Shown: positions 28,229-35,239 of the stretch, piece after piece
How the letters are laid out: every line of letters begins with the position of its first letter
How positions within the stretch are numbered: the first letter of the stretch is position 1
Notes under the pieces: model-generated
What the model saw: the letters and a program-made list of their open reading frames with translations, nothing else
Databases searched by the model: none
What the model was told of the DNA's origin: nothing
Translations under genes and position numbers: made by a program
From: Actinomycetota bacterium
Lineage (GTDB): Bacteria > Actinomycetota > Acidimicrobiia > Acidimicrobiales > Ilumatobacteraceae
Length of the DNA stretch: 44,674 bases
Assembly: GCA_016213625.1 (NCBI GenBank)
Contig: JACQZZ010000024.1
Location: forward strand, 1-44,674
Direction of reading: 5' to 3'

Positions 28229-28315
28229 ATGCGGGGTGCCTTCGTGTGTTTCGGCGACTTCGCATCGCCACCACAGGAGGGGACACACCCATTGCACAGG
28301 AGTGAGCAGCCATAG
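28229..28315 (+). CDS. Possible 28-codon leader ORF upstream of infC
   Basis: An ATG at 28229, placed right after the TAGCAT box, opens 28 codons (M-R-G-A-F-V-C-F-G-D-F...). They end in a TAG (28313-28315) that overlaps the ATA start of infC by two bases. The frame runs across the infC Shine-Dalgarno. If translated, ribosomes would terminate on the infC start site, coupling the two. No homology is recognisable and the frame could be accidental. Confidence 0.35.
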   Translation: MRGAFVCFGDFASPPQEGTHPLHRSEQP

Positions 28316-28971
28316 CACCGCCGCAGCAACCAGAACACCGGTACAACGAGCGCATTCGTGCCCGTGAGGTCCGCCTCATCGGCGCCGACGGCAATCAGTT
28401 GGGCATCAAGCCCCTGCCCGAAGCACTCCAACTGGCTCGCCAGCTCGACCTCGACCTCGTCGAAGTCGCGCCGATGGCCACGCCGCCCGTGTGCCGGATC
28501 ATGGACTACGGCAAATTCCGTTACGAGGAGAGCCAGAAGGCCAAGGAGTCACGCAAGAAGACCGTCCAGGTGTCGATCAAGGAAGTGAAATTCCGTCCCA
28601 AGATCGGCAAGGGCGACTTCGACACCAAGGTGCGTCACATGCAGGAGTTCCTGCACGAGGGGCACAAGGTGAAGGTGACACTCCAGTTCCGAGGCCGCGA
28701 GATGGCCCACCCGGAACTCGGCTCGAAGATCCTCGATGCGGTGCTCGAACAAGTCGGCGCTGCCGGCAAGGTCGAGACCCAGGCTCGGCTCGAAGGGCGC
28801 AACATGACCATGGTCATCGCCCCCGAGAAGAAGGCGCCCCCGAAGAAGTCGAGCGACCACAAGTCGCACGAGTCCGAGGACGGCGGCCACGCCGAGAGTG
28901 CCGCACCGGCACCCGAAGCACCGGCTCCCGAAGCACCGGCAGCACCTGCCACCGAGCCCGACCCCGCCTGA
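28312..28971 (+). CDS. infC: Translation initiation factor IF-3 (non-canonical ATA start)
   Basis: IF-3 prevents premature 50S joining and proofreads the start codon. Conserved sequence begins at RYNERIRAREVRLIGADGNQLG, upstream of any ATG, GTG or TTG in frame. The in-frame TGA at 28303 bounds the start. ATA at 28312 lies 9 nt after AGGAG (28298-28302), so initiation at ATA is the best reading and gives 219 residues; ATT at 28354 is a weaker alternative. Rare infC start codons are known to permit autoregulation by IF-3. The C-terminal domain VTLQFRGREMAHPELG is normal, and the last ~45 residues are an Ala/Pro/Glu-rich tail. infC heads the rpmI-rplT string. Confidence 0.93.
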   Translation: MAPPQQPEHRYNERIRAREVRLIGADGNQLGIKPLPEALQLARQLDLDLVEVAPMATPPVCRIMDYGKFRYEESQKAKESRKKTVQVSIKEVKFRPKIGKGDFDTKVRHMQEFLHEGHKVKVTLQFRGREMAHPELGSKILDAVLEQVGAAGKVETQARLEGRNMTMVIAPEKKAPPKKSSDHKSHESEDGGHAESAAPAPEAPAPEAPAAPATEPDPA

Positions 28972-28987
28972 CAACAGCACAGATCGC

Positions 28988-29046
28988 GAGTCCGAGCGCA
29001 CGTCGTGCGTACGGACTCAACAGCCCGGTGGGACGCGCGTCCCGCC
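28988..29046 (+). other. Two tandem RNA hairpins between infC and rpmI
   Basis: The first hairpin pairs GAGTCCG (28988-28994) with CGGACTC (29012-29018). It continues inward through CGCAC (28997-29001) with GTGCG (29005-29009). The second (29027-29046) has GGGAC-GCGC-GTCCC at its core, extended by GG/CC and a G-U pair. Neither is followed by a T tract. The 98-nt gap holds no gene. Ribosomal protein leaders commonly fold like this for autogenous control by L20, which is a possibility rather than a demonstration. Confidence 0.5.
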
Positions 29047-29069
29047 ACACCTCACAGGGAAACACCACC

Positions 29070-29267
29070 ATGCCCAAGATGAAGACCAGCAAGACCGCTG
29101 CCAAGCGGTTCAGCAAGACCGGCACCGGCAAGCTCCGTCGCCTGCAGCAGAACCGCCAGCACTTGTTCGAGAAGAAGCCGTCCACCCGCACCCGCCGTCT
29201 CGACGGCATGGTCGACGTGCACCCCGGCGACGCGAAGAAGATCAAGCGTCTGCTCGGCGAGCGCTGA
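29070..29267 (+). CDS. rpmI: 50S ribosomal protein L35
   Basis: A 65-residue basic ribosomal protein that opens MPKMKTSKTAAKRFSKTGTGK and ends VDVHPGDAKKIKRLLGER, both conserved L35 features. The open frame extends far upstream into infC, but the ATG at 29070 is the only start giving the family length. AGGGA (29056-29060) is a modest Shine-Dalgarno. It is flanked by infC and rplT in the universal infC-rpmI-rplT order. Confidence 0.97.
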   Translation: MPKMKTSKTAAKRFSKTGTGKLRRLQQNRQHLFEKKPSTRTRRLDGMVDVHPGDAKKIKRLLGER

Positions 29268-29318
29268 TCCACCGACGGCAACCCCCACGAACGAGAAGAA
29301 CGAAGAAGGAGAAGAACC

Positions 29319-29672
29319 ATGGCTCGTGTGAAGCGTGCAGTGAACGCGAAGAAGAGTCGTCGTCAGGTGCTCGAGCGCGCCAAGGGCTACTACGGCAACA
29401 AGAGCCGTTCGGTCCGGGCAGCGAACGAGCAGGTCATGAAGAGCGGCCAGTACGCCTTCCGTGACCGCCGTGCCAAGAAGGGCGAGTTCCGTCGCCTGTG
29501 GATCCAGCGCATCAATGCTGCGTGCCGCCTGAACGACATCAGCTACAGCCGGTTCATCGCCGGTTTGAATGCCGCTGGCATCGAGGTCGACCGCAAGATG
29601 CTGGCCGACCTGGCCGTCCACGACCTCGCCGCGTTCGGCGCGGTGGTCGAGCAGGCGAAGGCAGCGCTCTGA
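29319..29672 (+). CDS. rplT: 50S ribosomal protein L20
   Basis: L20 binds 23S rRNA early in 50S assembly and represses its own operon in several bacteria. The 117-residue protein has [40 protein letters not shown] and [21 protein letters not shown], all highly conserved. The ATG follows AAGGAG (29306-29311) by 7 nt. Its stop overlaps the apparent CTG start of the downstream methyltransferase by 3 of 4 bases (CTGA). Confidence 0.97.
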   Translation: MARVKRAVNAKKSRRQVLERAKGYYGNKSRSVRAANEQVMKSGQYAFRDRRAKKGEFRRLWIQRINAACRLNDISYSRFIAGLNAAGIEVDRKMLADLAVHDLAAFGAVVEQAKAAL

Positions 29673-30421
29673 GCGACCATCATCCTGCGGGGCTCACCTA
29701 CTCGAGCCCGAAGGTACAGCGACTGCGGCGCCTCTTGGGGCGCCGCAGTGCGCGTTCCGAGGAAGGTGTGTTCGTGGTCGAGGGGGCCGCACTGCTCACT
29801 CAGGCCATCGCCGCCGGGTGGCAGGTCGAGGCCCAGTTCGTCGCGCCGGGCGCCGACTCGGTGCGCTGTGATGCGCCGTTGTTCGAGTTCGCACCCAACG
29901 TCATCGAACGCGTGGCCACCACCGAGGCACCGCAGCCCGTCATCGCCATCGTGCGTCGACGGCCACAGGTGTTGCCGGCGCAGGCCACCTTCGTGATGGT
30001 CGCCGACCGCATCACCGACCCCGGCAACGCCGGCACCATCATCCGGTCCGCGGAGGCGGCCGGTGCGCAGTGCGTGGCGTTCACCGCCGGTTCGGTGGAT
30101 CCGTACAACCCGAAGGTGGTGCGGGCGACGGCCGGCTCGCTCTTCCGGGTGCCCGTCGTCAGCGCCGAACTGCCGGAGCTGCGTGCTGCTGGTCTGTCGG
30201 TGCTGGCCACCTCGTCGCACCACGGCACCCCGTACACCGAGGCGTCCTTCACCGGGCCGGTCGCGCTGGTGGTCGGCAACGAAGCCCACGGTGTCGGCCC
30301 CGACGCCGAGGTCGACGGGTGGATCACCATTCCGCACGAGGGCGCCGCGGAGAGCCTGAATGTCGCGATGGCGGCCACCGTCCTCGCATTTGAAGTCGCC
30401 CGCCAACGACGGGCGGGATAA
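29669..30421 (+). CDS. SpoU-family rRNA/tRNA 2'-O-ribose methyltransferase (TrmH/RlmB-like)
   Basis: A knotted (SPOUT) methyltransferase of 250 residues. The N-terminal substrate-binding part begins [28 protein letters not shown]. The knot motifs are [18 protein letters not shown] (motif 1), [13 protein letters not shown] (motif 2) and [22 protein letters not shown] (motif 3). Conserved sequence begins before any ATG, GTG or TTG. CTG at 29669, in a CTGA overlap with rplT and 8 nt after a GAAGG-like Shine-Dalgarno, is the best start. The gene regularly follows rplT in actinobacteria. RNA target unknown. Confidence 0.9.
   Translation: MSDHHPAGLTYSSPKVQRLRRLLGRRSARSEEGVFVVEGAALLTQAIAAGWQVEAQFVAPGADSVRCDAPLFEFAPNVIERVATTEAPQPVIAIVRRRPQVLPAQATFVMVADRITDPGNAGTIIRSAEAAGAQCVAFTAGSVDPYNPKVVRATAGSLFRVPVVSAELPELRAAGLSVLATSSHHGTPYTEASFTGPVALVVGNEAHGVGPDAEVDGWITIPHEGAAESLNVAMAATVLAFEVARQRRAG
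29722..29749 (+). other. Perfect 11-bp hairpin in the 5' coding region of the SpoU gene
   Basis: ACTGCGGCGCC (29722-29732) and GGCGCCGCAGT (29739-29749) are perfect inverted repeats around TCTTGG. The hairpin starts 50 nt after the rplT stop. No T tract follows, so it is not a standard terminator. It could block read-through translation, protect the rplT 3' end, or pause polymerase. Confidence 0.55.
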
Positions 30422-30562
30422 CGTGAGCACATGGCCGTGCAGCTGCAGCGATTTCGGTGCCCCCGGGTGTACCGGGGTTGCGCGCCGACGCGCTGACGCG
30501 TCACGCCGCCACGTCGCTCGGGGGACCATCGCCCCAATGACTGCTGACCAGTGGAGATGAAG
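30422..30562 (+). promoter_or_regulatory. pheS leader region with two GC hairpins and a short ORF
   Basis: The 141-nt gap before pheS holds CCCCGG/CCGGGG (30461-30466 with 30472-30477) and GACGCG/CGCGTC (30487-30492 with 30497-30502). A 21-codon ORF at 30431-30496 lies across both stems. It follows TAACGT (30419-30424) by 6 nt and contains a single Phe codon, which is poor support for classical phenylalanine attenuation. No T-box features or T tract are seen. GGAG (30553-30556) is the pheS Shine-Dalgarno. Confidence 0.35.
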
Positions 30563-31564
30563 ATGATCGACGACGTACGCGCGGCCGCCGAAGCCGCAGT
30601 GGCGCGCCTGGCCGCGGTGTCAGGCCTGGCCGAGGCCCGCGCCCTCGAGACCGAGCTGCTCGGGAAGAGGGGTCCCTTCGCCGTGTTCAAGACCCGACTC
30701 GGGAGCCTGCCCACCGTGGACGAGAAGAAGGCGGTCGGTCAGGCGGTCAACGAGGCCACCCAGACCGTCGCCGCAGCCGTGGAGGCTCGCATCGCCGAGC
30801 TCAAGCGCGCCGAACGAGCGGTCCAGCTCGAGCACGAGCGCATCGACCTCACCGAGGTGCTCAGCCGCCCGACGAGGGGTCACGCCCACATCGTCACCCA
30901 GGCGTGGGAGCGACTCGAGGACGTGTTCGTCGGCCTCGGCTTCCAGGTGGCCGAAGGCCCCGAGGTGGAGACCGACTGGTACAACTTCGAGGCGCTCAAC
31001 ATGCCGCCGGATCACCCGGCTCGCAGCATGCACGACACGTTCTACGTGGACCACGGCACGCCGGGCAGCACCGTGCTGCGCACGCACACCTCGCCGGTGC
31101 AGATCCGCGTCATGCAGAGCGTGCCGCCGCCGATCTACATGATCATGCCCGGCCGCGTCTTCCGTAACGAGACCACCGACGCCACCCACCTCGCCGTCTT
31201 CCACCAGATCGAAGGGCTCGTCATCGATCGGGGCATCACGCTCGCCGACCTGGCGGGCACCATCGAGGCATTCACGAAGGCGTTCTTCGGCGAGGGATTC
31301 AGCAGCCGACTCCGTCCGAGCTACTTCCCGTTCACCGAACCGTCCGCCGAGGTCGACATCCGCACGCCGTCGGGCGACTGGCTCGAACTGGGTGGCTGCG
31401 GCATGGTGCACCCCAACGTGTTGCGCGCCGGAGGCCTCGACCCCGAGGAGTGGAGCGGCTTCGCGTTCGGCTTCGGCATCGACCGCATGGCCAAGGAGCG
31501 CCACGCCGTGGGCGACGTGCGCGAGATGTACACCAACGACATTCGCTTCGTGGAGCAGTTCTGA
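30563..31564 (+). CDS. pheS: Phenylalanyl-tRNA synthetase alpha subunit
   Basis: Catalytic subunit of the (alpha-beta)2 class II enzyme. The ATG at 30563 is preferred because GGAG lies 6 nt upstream; ATG 30557 and GTG 30551 are alternatives adding two or four residues. The result is 333 residues. An N-terminal coiled coil (about 1-85) binds tRNA-Phe. Motif 2 is seen in GRVFRNETTDATHLAVFHQ near residue 197, and motif 3 in GFAFGFGIDRMAKERHAV near residue 300. Its TGA overlaps the pheT ATG by one base. Confidence 0.96.
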   Translation: MIDDVRAAAEAAVARLAAVSGLAEARALETELLGKRGPFAVFKTRLGSLPTVDEKKAVGQAVNEATQTVAAAVEARIAELKRAERAVQLEHERIDLTEVLSRPTRGHAHIVTQAWERLEDVFVGLGFQVAEGPEVETDWYNFEALNMPPDHPARSMHDTFYVDHGTPGSTVLRTHTSPVQIRVMQSVPPPIYMIMPGRVFRNETTDATHLAVFHQIEGLVIDRGITLADLAGTIEAFTKAFFGEGFSSRLRPSYFPFTEPSAEVDIRTPSGDWLELGGCGMVHPNVLRAGGLDPEEWSGFAFGFGIDRMAKERHAVGDVREMYTNDIRFVEQF

Positions 31565-33912
31565 TGAAGATCGTTCACTCCTGGCTCAACGATCTGGTGC
31601 CGGTCGGCGACGACATCGACGCCATCGCCGACGCCATCACTCATCTCGGCCTCGCAGTCGAAGACATCCGCACGGTGGGTTCCACCGTGCCGGGGGTCGT
31701 CACCGCCCGCGTCATCCGCACCGAACGCCATCCCGACGCGGCGAAGGTGCACCGAGTGTTCGTCGATGCCGGTGACGGCGTCGAGCGCCACGTCTGGTGC
31801 GGCGCGTTCAACATGCAATCCGACGATGTCATCCCGCTGGCGACGCCGGGCACCGTGATGCCCGATGGGCGTGCCATCGAACCGAAGCCCATCCTCGGCA
31901 TCCCGAGCGAGGGCATGCTCTGCTCGGCCCGCGAACTCGGTCTGGGTGACGATCACAGCGGCATCCTCATCCTCCCGCAGGAGACACCGCTGGGCGTGCC
32001 GTACGGCGAGGCGCTGGGCCTCGGCGAAGAGGTGCTCTACGACCTCGACGTCCTCCGCAACCGTCCCGACGCGTACGGCCACCTCGGGGTCGCTCGCGAC
32101 CTCGCCGCGCACTTCGGCCTTCCGCTGGCGCCCGCACCGCACGTGCTCACCGCCACCGAGCCCGCCCGCAGTGCGCCCGTCGAGCTCGTCGACGGCGACC
32201 GTTGCCCCCGGTTCACCACGGTGGTCATCAGCAATGTCACGGTCACTTCGTCGCCTGAGTGGATGGCTCGGCGACTCGCGGCCGCCGGCATGCGATCCAT
32301 CAACAACGTGGTCGACGTCAGCAACTACGTGATGCTCGAGACCAACCAGCCCAACCACGCGTACGACTTCGACACGCTCGGAGGCGGTGGGTTCCGTATC
32401 CGACTCGCCAGCGACGGCGAAACCATCGTCACGCTCGACGACGTCGAGCGCACGCTCACGGCCACCGATCTGCTCATCTGTGATGCCAACGACCGGCCCA
32501 TCGGCCTGGCCGCGATCATGGGTGGGCAGAACACCGAGATCAGCGACTCCACCACCACCATCGCACTCGAGACCGCGTGGTTCGAGCCGATGGGCATCAT
32601 GCGCAGCGTTGCTCGCATGGGGCTGCGCAGCGAGGCCTCGGCACGATTCGAGCGTGGGGCCGACCCGTTCGGCATCGACCGGTCCGTCGCTCGGTTCGTG
32701 GAGCTCCTGCGTCTCACCTGCCCCGACCTGGTGGTACACCATGGCATGGTCGATGCCCGCTCGGAGCACCTTCCCACGCCGCCGCAGCTCGTGGTCCGAC
32801 CCTCTCGCGTCAGCGCCTTGCTCGGCACCACGTTCACCGCGGCACAGATCACACAGCTCATCGAGCCGATCGGATTCGGTTGCCACCCGCAGGGCGATGA
32901 CCTGCTGGTACAGGTGCCCAGCTGGCGTCCCGACTGCACGATGGAGATCGACATCGTCGAGGAGGTCGCCCGTCGCCACGGCTACGGCGCGCTCGGCAAG
33001 ACCGTCCCCAAGTCCACGCAGCCGGGCGGACTCACCGCGTTCCAGCACCGCCGCCGGCGACTGCGCGATGTACTGCTCGGCCTCGGGCTGAGCGAGGCGA
33101 TGCCGCACCCGTTCCTCACGGCCGGCGATCTCGAGCGAGCCGGCCTCCCGGCCCAGGCGGTGAAGCTGGTCAACCCGCTGTCGGTCGGCGACGACATCCT
33201 GCGCACCTCGCTGCGCCCCGGCCTGCTGAAGGCCATCGAGTTCAACGAGTCGCATCGACGCACGGGTGTCGCGCTGTTCGAGATCGGCCACGTCTATCCG
33301 CCCAGCGATCAAGTGCTGCCGGCCGAGTACGAAGCGCTCGGCGTGGTCATCGCCGGAGCCGACGCCACGGCGGCGATGTCGGTCTGGCGCGAGCTCGCTT
33401 CCGCCATGGGCTGGGGGGCGCGTGTCGACCAGGGTCGGGTGCCCGATGGCCTGCATCCCACGCGGTCGGCCACCCTGTCGCTCGGCAAGGACGTGGTGGG
33501 CGCGGTGGGCGAGGTGCACCCCGACGTGCTCGACGCGTACGGCGTCAGCGAGCGCGTCGCAGTGTTGGAACTCCACCTCGGTGTCCTCCTCGCCGCCGAA
33601 CCGAAGGTGCCGCAGTGGAAGGCCACCAGCCGCTTCCCCTCCAGCGACTTCGACCTGGCGTTCGCCGTGCCGGAATCGGTTGCCGCCGAAAAGGTCGAGA
33701 AGGCCATTCGGCAAGGCGCAGGCGGCACGCTGGTCGATCTGGCGTTGTTCGACGTCTACCGCGGCGCGGGTACCGCCGAGGGAACTCGCAGCCTCGCCTA
33801 CCGCCTGCGGTTGCAGGCCAACGACCGCACGCTCACCGACGCCGATGTGGCGCAGGTGCGCGACAAGGTGGTCACCGCGGTCGCCAAGCTGGGGGCCCAG
33901 CTGCGCGGCTAA
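31564..33912 (+). CDS. pheT: Phenylalanyl-tRNA synthetase beta subunit
   Basis: The 782-residue beta subunit carries the editing and tRNA-binding domains. In order these are an N-terminal KIVHSWLNDLVPVGDD segment, an EMAP-like tRNA-binding domain (VVTARVIRTERHPDAAKVHR, then CGAFNMQSDDVIPLATPG), and the B3/B4 editing domain. A B5 region (LVVRPSRVSALLGTTFTAAQ), a catalytic-like fold (NPLSVGDDILRTSLRPGLL) and the C-terminal ferredoxin-like anticodon-binding domain (SRFPSSDFDLAFAVPESV) follow. Length is normal. The start overlaps pheS by one base (TGATG). The stop overlaps that of the convergent YqgE gene. Confidence 0.96.
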   Translation: MKIVHSWLNDLVPVGDDIDAIADAITHLGLAVEDIRTVGSTVPGVVTARVIRTERHPDAAKVHRVFVDAGDGVERHVWCGAFNMQSDDVIPLATPGTVMPDGRAIEPKPILGIPSEGMLCSARELGLGDDHSGILILPQETPLGVPYGEALGLGEEVLYDLDVLRNRPDAYGHLGVARDLAAHFGLPLAPAPHVLTATEPARSAPVELVDGDRCPRFTTVVISNVTVTSSPEWMARRLAAAGMRSINNVVDVSNYVMLETNQPNHAYDFDTLGGGGFRIRLASDGETIVTLDDVERTLTATDLLICDANDRPIGLAAIMGGQNTEISDSTTTIALETAWFEPMGIMRSVARMGLRSEASARFERGADPFGIDRSVARFVELLRLTCPDLVVHHGMVDARSEHLPTPPQLVVRPSRVSALLGTTFTAAQITQLIEPIGFGCHPQGDDLLVQVPSWRPDCTMEIDIVEEVARRHGYGALGKTVPKSTQPGGLTAFQHRRRRLRDVLLGLGLSEAMPHPFLTAGDLERAGLPAQAVKLVNPLSVGDDILRTSLRPGLLKAIEFNESHRRTGVALFEIGHVYPPSDQVLPAEYEALGVVIAGADATAAMSVWRELASAMGWGARVDQGRVPDGLHPTRSATLSLGKDVVGAVGEVHPDVLDAYGVSERVAVLELHLGVLLAAEPKVPQWKATSRFPSSDFDLAFAVPESVAAEKVEKAIRQGAGGTLVDLALFDVYRGAGTAEGTRSLAYRLRLQANDRTLTDADVAQVRDKVVTAVAKLGAQLRG

Positions 33913-34481
33913 TTCGCGCTCAGGTCGTCAGGAGCGTTCGCGACCCATGCGAGTCGCCCGCCCTGACGGCGCAGCACCTCTCGCCACAACCCTTCGGGGT
34001 CGGGTGAGAACACGTCGTCGCGATCGGCGGTGAGCACCATCCACGCGCCCTCGTTCAGTTCGTCGTCGAGCTGTTGCGGTCCCCATCCGGAGTAGCCGCG
34101 GAAGATCCTGAGGCGCACCACCGAGTGGGCGACGAGTGCGGGGTCGAGCGCGAGGTCCACCGAGCCCAGGTCGCCCACCACCGGACTCCACACGTCCTCG
34201 CCGGGGCCGTCGAGGCGAGCCAGCGCGATCAGCGCGTCGAGTTCCACCGGGCCGCCCTCGAACAGCACTGCCGGTGGCGTCATCCAGTCCTGCCATCGGC
34301 TGAGCGAGTCGGGAGCGATGTCGTCCGACGGTCGATTCAGCACCACCCCGACGGCTCCATCCTCGGAATGCTCGAGCACGTAGACCACCGTCCGGTCGAA
34401 GTTCGGGTCGGCCAGCGGGGGAGTGGCGACGAGCAGGCGCCCCTTGCACGAACCAGGAATCGGCGCGTCGTGGGAACTCAC
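33909..34481 (-). CDS. YqgE/AlgH family protein
   Basis: A 190-residue protein of the DUF179 (AlgH/YqgE) family, of unsettled function. Family blocks are GRLLVATPPLADPNFDRTVVYVLEH, GAVGVVLNRPSDD, LFEGGPVELDALIAL, RIFRGYSGWGPQQLDDEL and AWMVLTADRDDVF. The GTG at 34481 is preferred; the open frame reaches 34541 but the extra 20 residues lack homology. On the minus strand CAGAAT ends 6 nt before this GTG, possibly a -10 for a leaderless mRNA. It is divergent from the DUF4230 gene. Confidence 0.88.
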   Translation of the reverse strand: MSSHDAPIPGSCKGRLLVATPPLADPNFDRTVVYVLEHSEDGAVGVVLNRPSDDIAPDSLSRWQDWMTPPAVLFEGGPVELDALIALARLDGPGEDVWSPVVGDLGSVDLALDPALVAHSVVRLRIFRGYSGWGPQQLDDELNEGAWMVLTADRDDVFSPDPEGLWREVLRRQGGRLAWVANAPDDLSAN

Positions 34482-34549
34482 GGACCCATTCTGCACGTCG
34501 AACCCTCCGATGGGGCCGCACCGCGCCCCGAGGAGACACACACCACATC

Positions 34550-35209
34550 ATGTTCAAGCAGCAGCGCCGCCGGGTCTCGTCGGTCGTCACCGGGGGCCTG
34601 GTGGCCGTCGGGCTCGTCACGGCCGCCGTGGTGGTCGGCATCCAATTGCTGGGCAATCCGTTCACCACGCAGGAGGTCGACCGCTCTCTGCCGCCCGTGG
34701 TGGTCGAGTTGAAGGACCTCGCGGAGTACCACGCCGCCCAAGGGCAGTTCGAGGTGACCCTCGACCAGGAGCAGGACGTGCAATGGCTGCCGTCGGCGCT
34801 CGCCGGAGAGCGCGTTCAGTACGCGGCGCTCGGCACCGTCGACGCCGTGGTCGACTTCACGCACCTCCCCGATGGAGCAGTGCAGGTGACCGACGACGGC
34901 AACGGCGTCGTCATCACTCTGCCGCCGGCGATCCTCATGGAGCCGGTGCTCGACACGGAGCACAGCCACGTCATGAACCGCGACCGTGGCTTGCTGAACC
35001 GCATCGGTGGATTGTTCAGCGACAACCCCACCAGCGAACACGACCTCGAACTGGCCGCCGAGTCGAAGCTCGCCGCCGCGGCCGCGGCCACTGACCTGCA
35101 GCAACGTGCGCAGGACAACACGGTGGCGATGTTGACCGCGATGTTCCGGACGGCCGGGTTCGACGACGTGGAGGTCCGGTTCCAGCAGTCCACCGCTGGC
35201 GTTGCATGA
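34550..35209 (+). CDS. DUF4230 membrane-anchored protein
   Basis: A 219-residue protein with a basic N-terminus and one membrane helix at about residues 12-34 (VTGGLVAVGLVTAAVVVGI). A DUF4230 domain outside the membrane follows: PPVVVELKDLAEYHAAQGQFEV, then QDVQWLPSALAGERVQYAALGTVDAVVDF. The C-terminal third is an Ala-rich helix. The function of the family is unknown. AGGAG (34531-34535) lies 14 nt before the ATG, a long spacing. Its final codons and stop lie inside the palindromic argC operator. Confidence 0.82.
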   Translation: MFKQQRRRVSSVVTGGLVAVGLVTAAVVVGIQLLGNPFTTQEVDRSLPPVVVELKDLAEYHAAQGQFEVTLDQEQDVQWLPSALAGERVQYAALGTVDAVVDFTHLPDGAVQVTDDGNGVVITLPPAILMEPVLDTEHSHVMNRDRGLLNRIGGLFSDNPTSEHDLELAAESKLAAAAAATDLQQRAQDNTVAMLTAMFRTAGFDDVEVRFQQSTAGVA

Positions 35210-35236
35210 TCATACGACATATCGTATGATCATGCG
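35202..35236 (+). promoter_or_regulatory. argC promoter-operator: 32-bp palindrome with two ARG-like boxes
   Basis: GCATGATCATACGA (35204-35217) and TCGTATGATCATGC (35222-35235) are perfect inverted repeats around CATA. Read as ArgR boxes they are TGCAT-GATC-ATACG (35203-35216) and CGTAT-GATC-ATGCG (35223-35236), with centres 20 bp apart as at carA. Embedded in them are TTGCAT (35202-35207) and TATGAT (35225-35230) with a 17-bp spacer, a good sigma-A promoter. ArgR binding would cover it completely. Transcription would begin about 35237-35240, at the argC ATG. Confidence 0.75.
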
Positions 35237-35239
35237 TCT

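Noticed and set aside
30422..30562. A T-box leader ahead of pheS
   Set aside because: No T-box 14-mer, specifier loop or downstream terminator with a T tract can be seen.
35204..35235. Reading the argC palindrome as a bidirectional transcription terminator
   Set aside because: It has no T tract, is AT-rich in the stem, and contains a promoter with ideal spacing plus paired ARG-like boxes, so an operator fits better.
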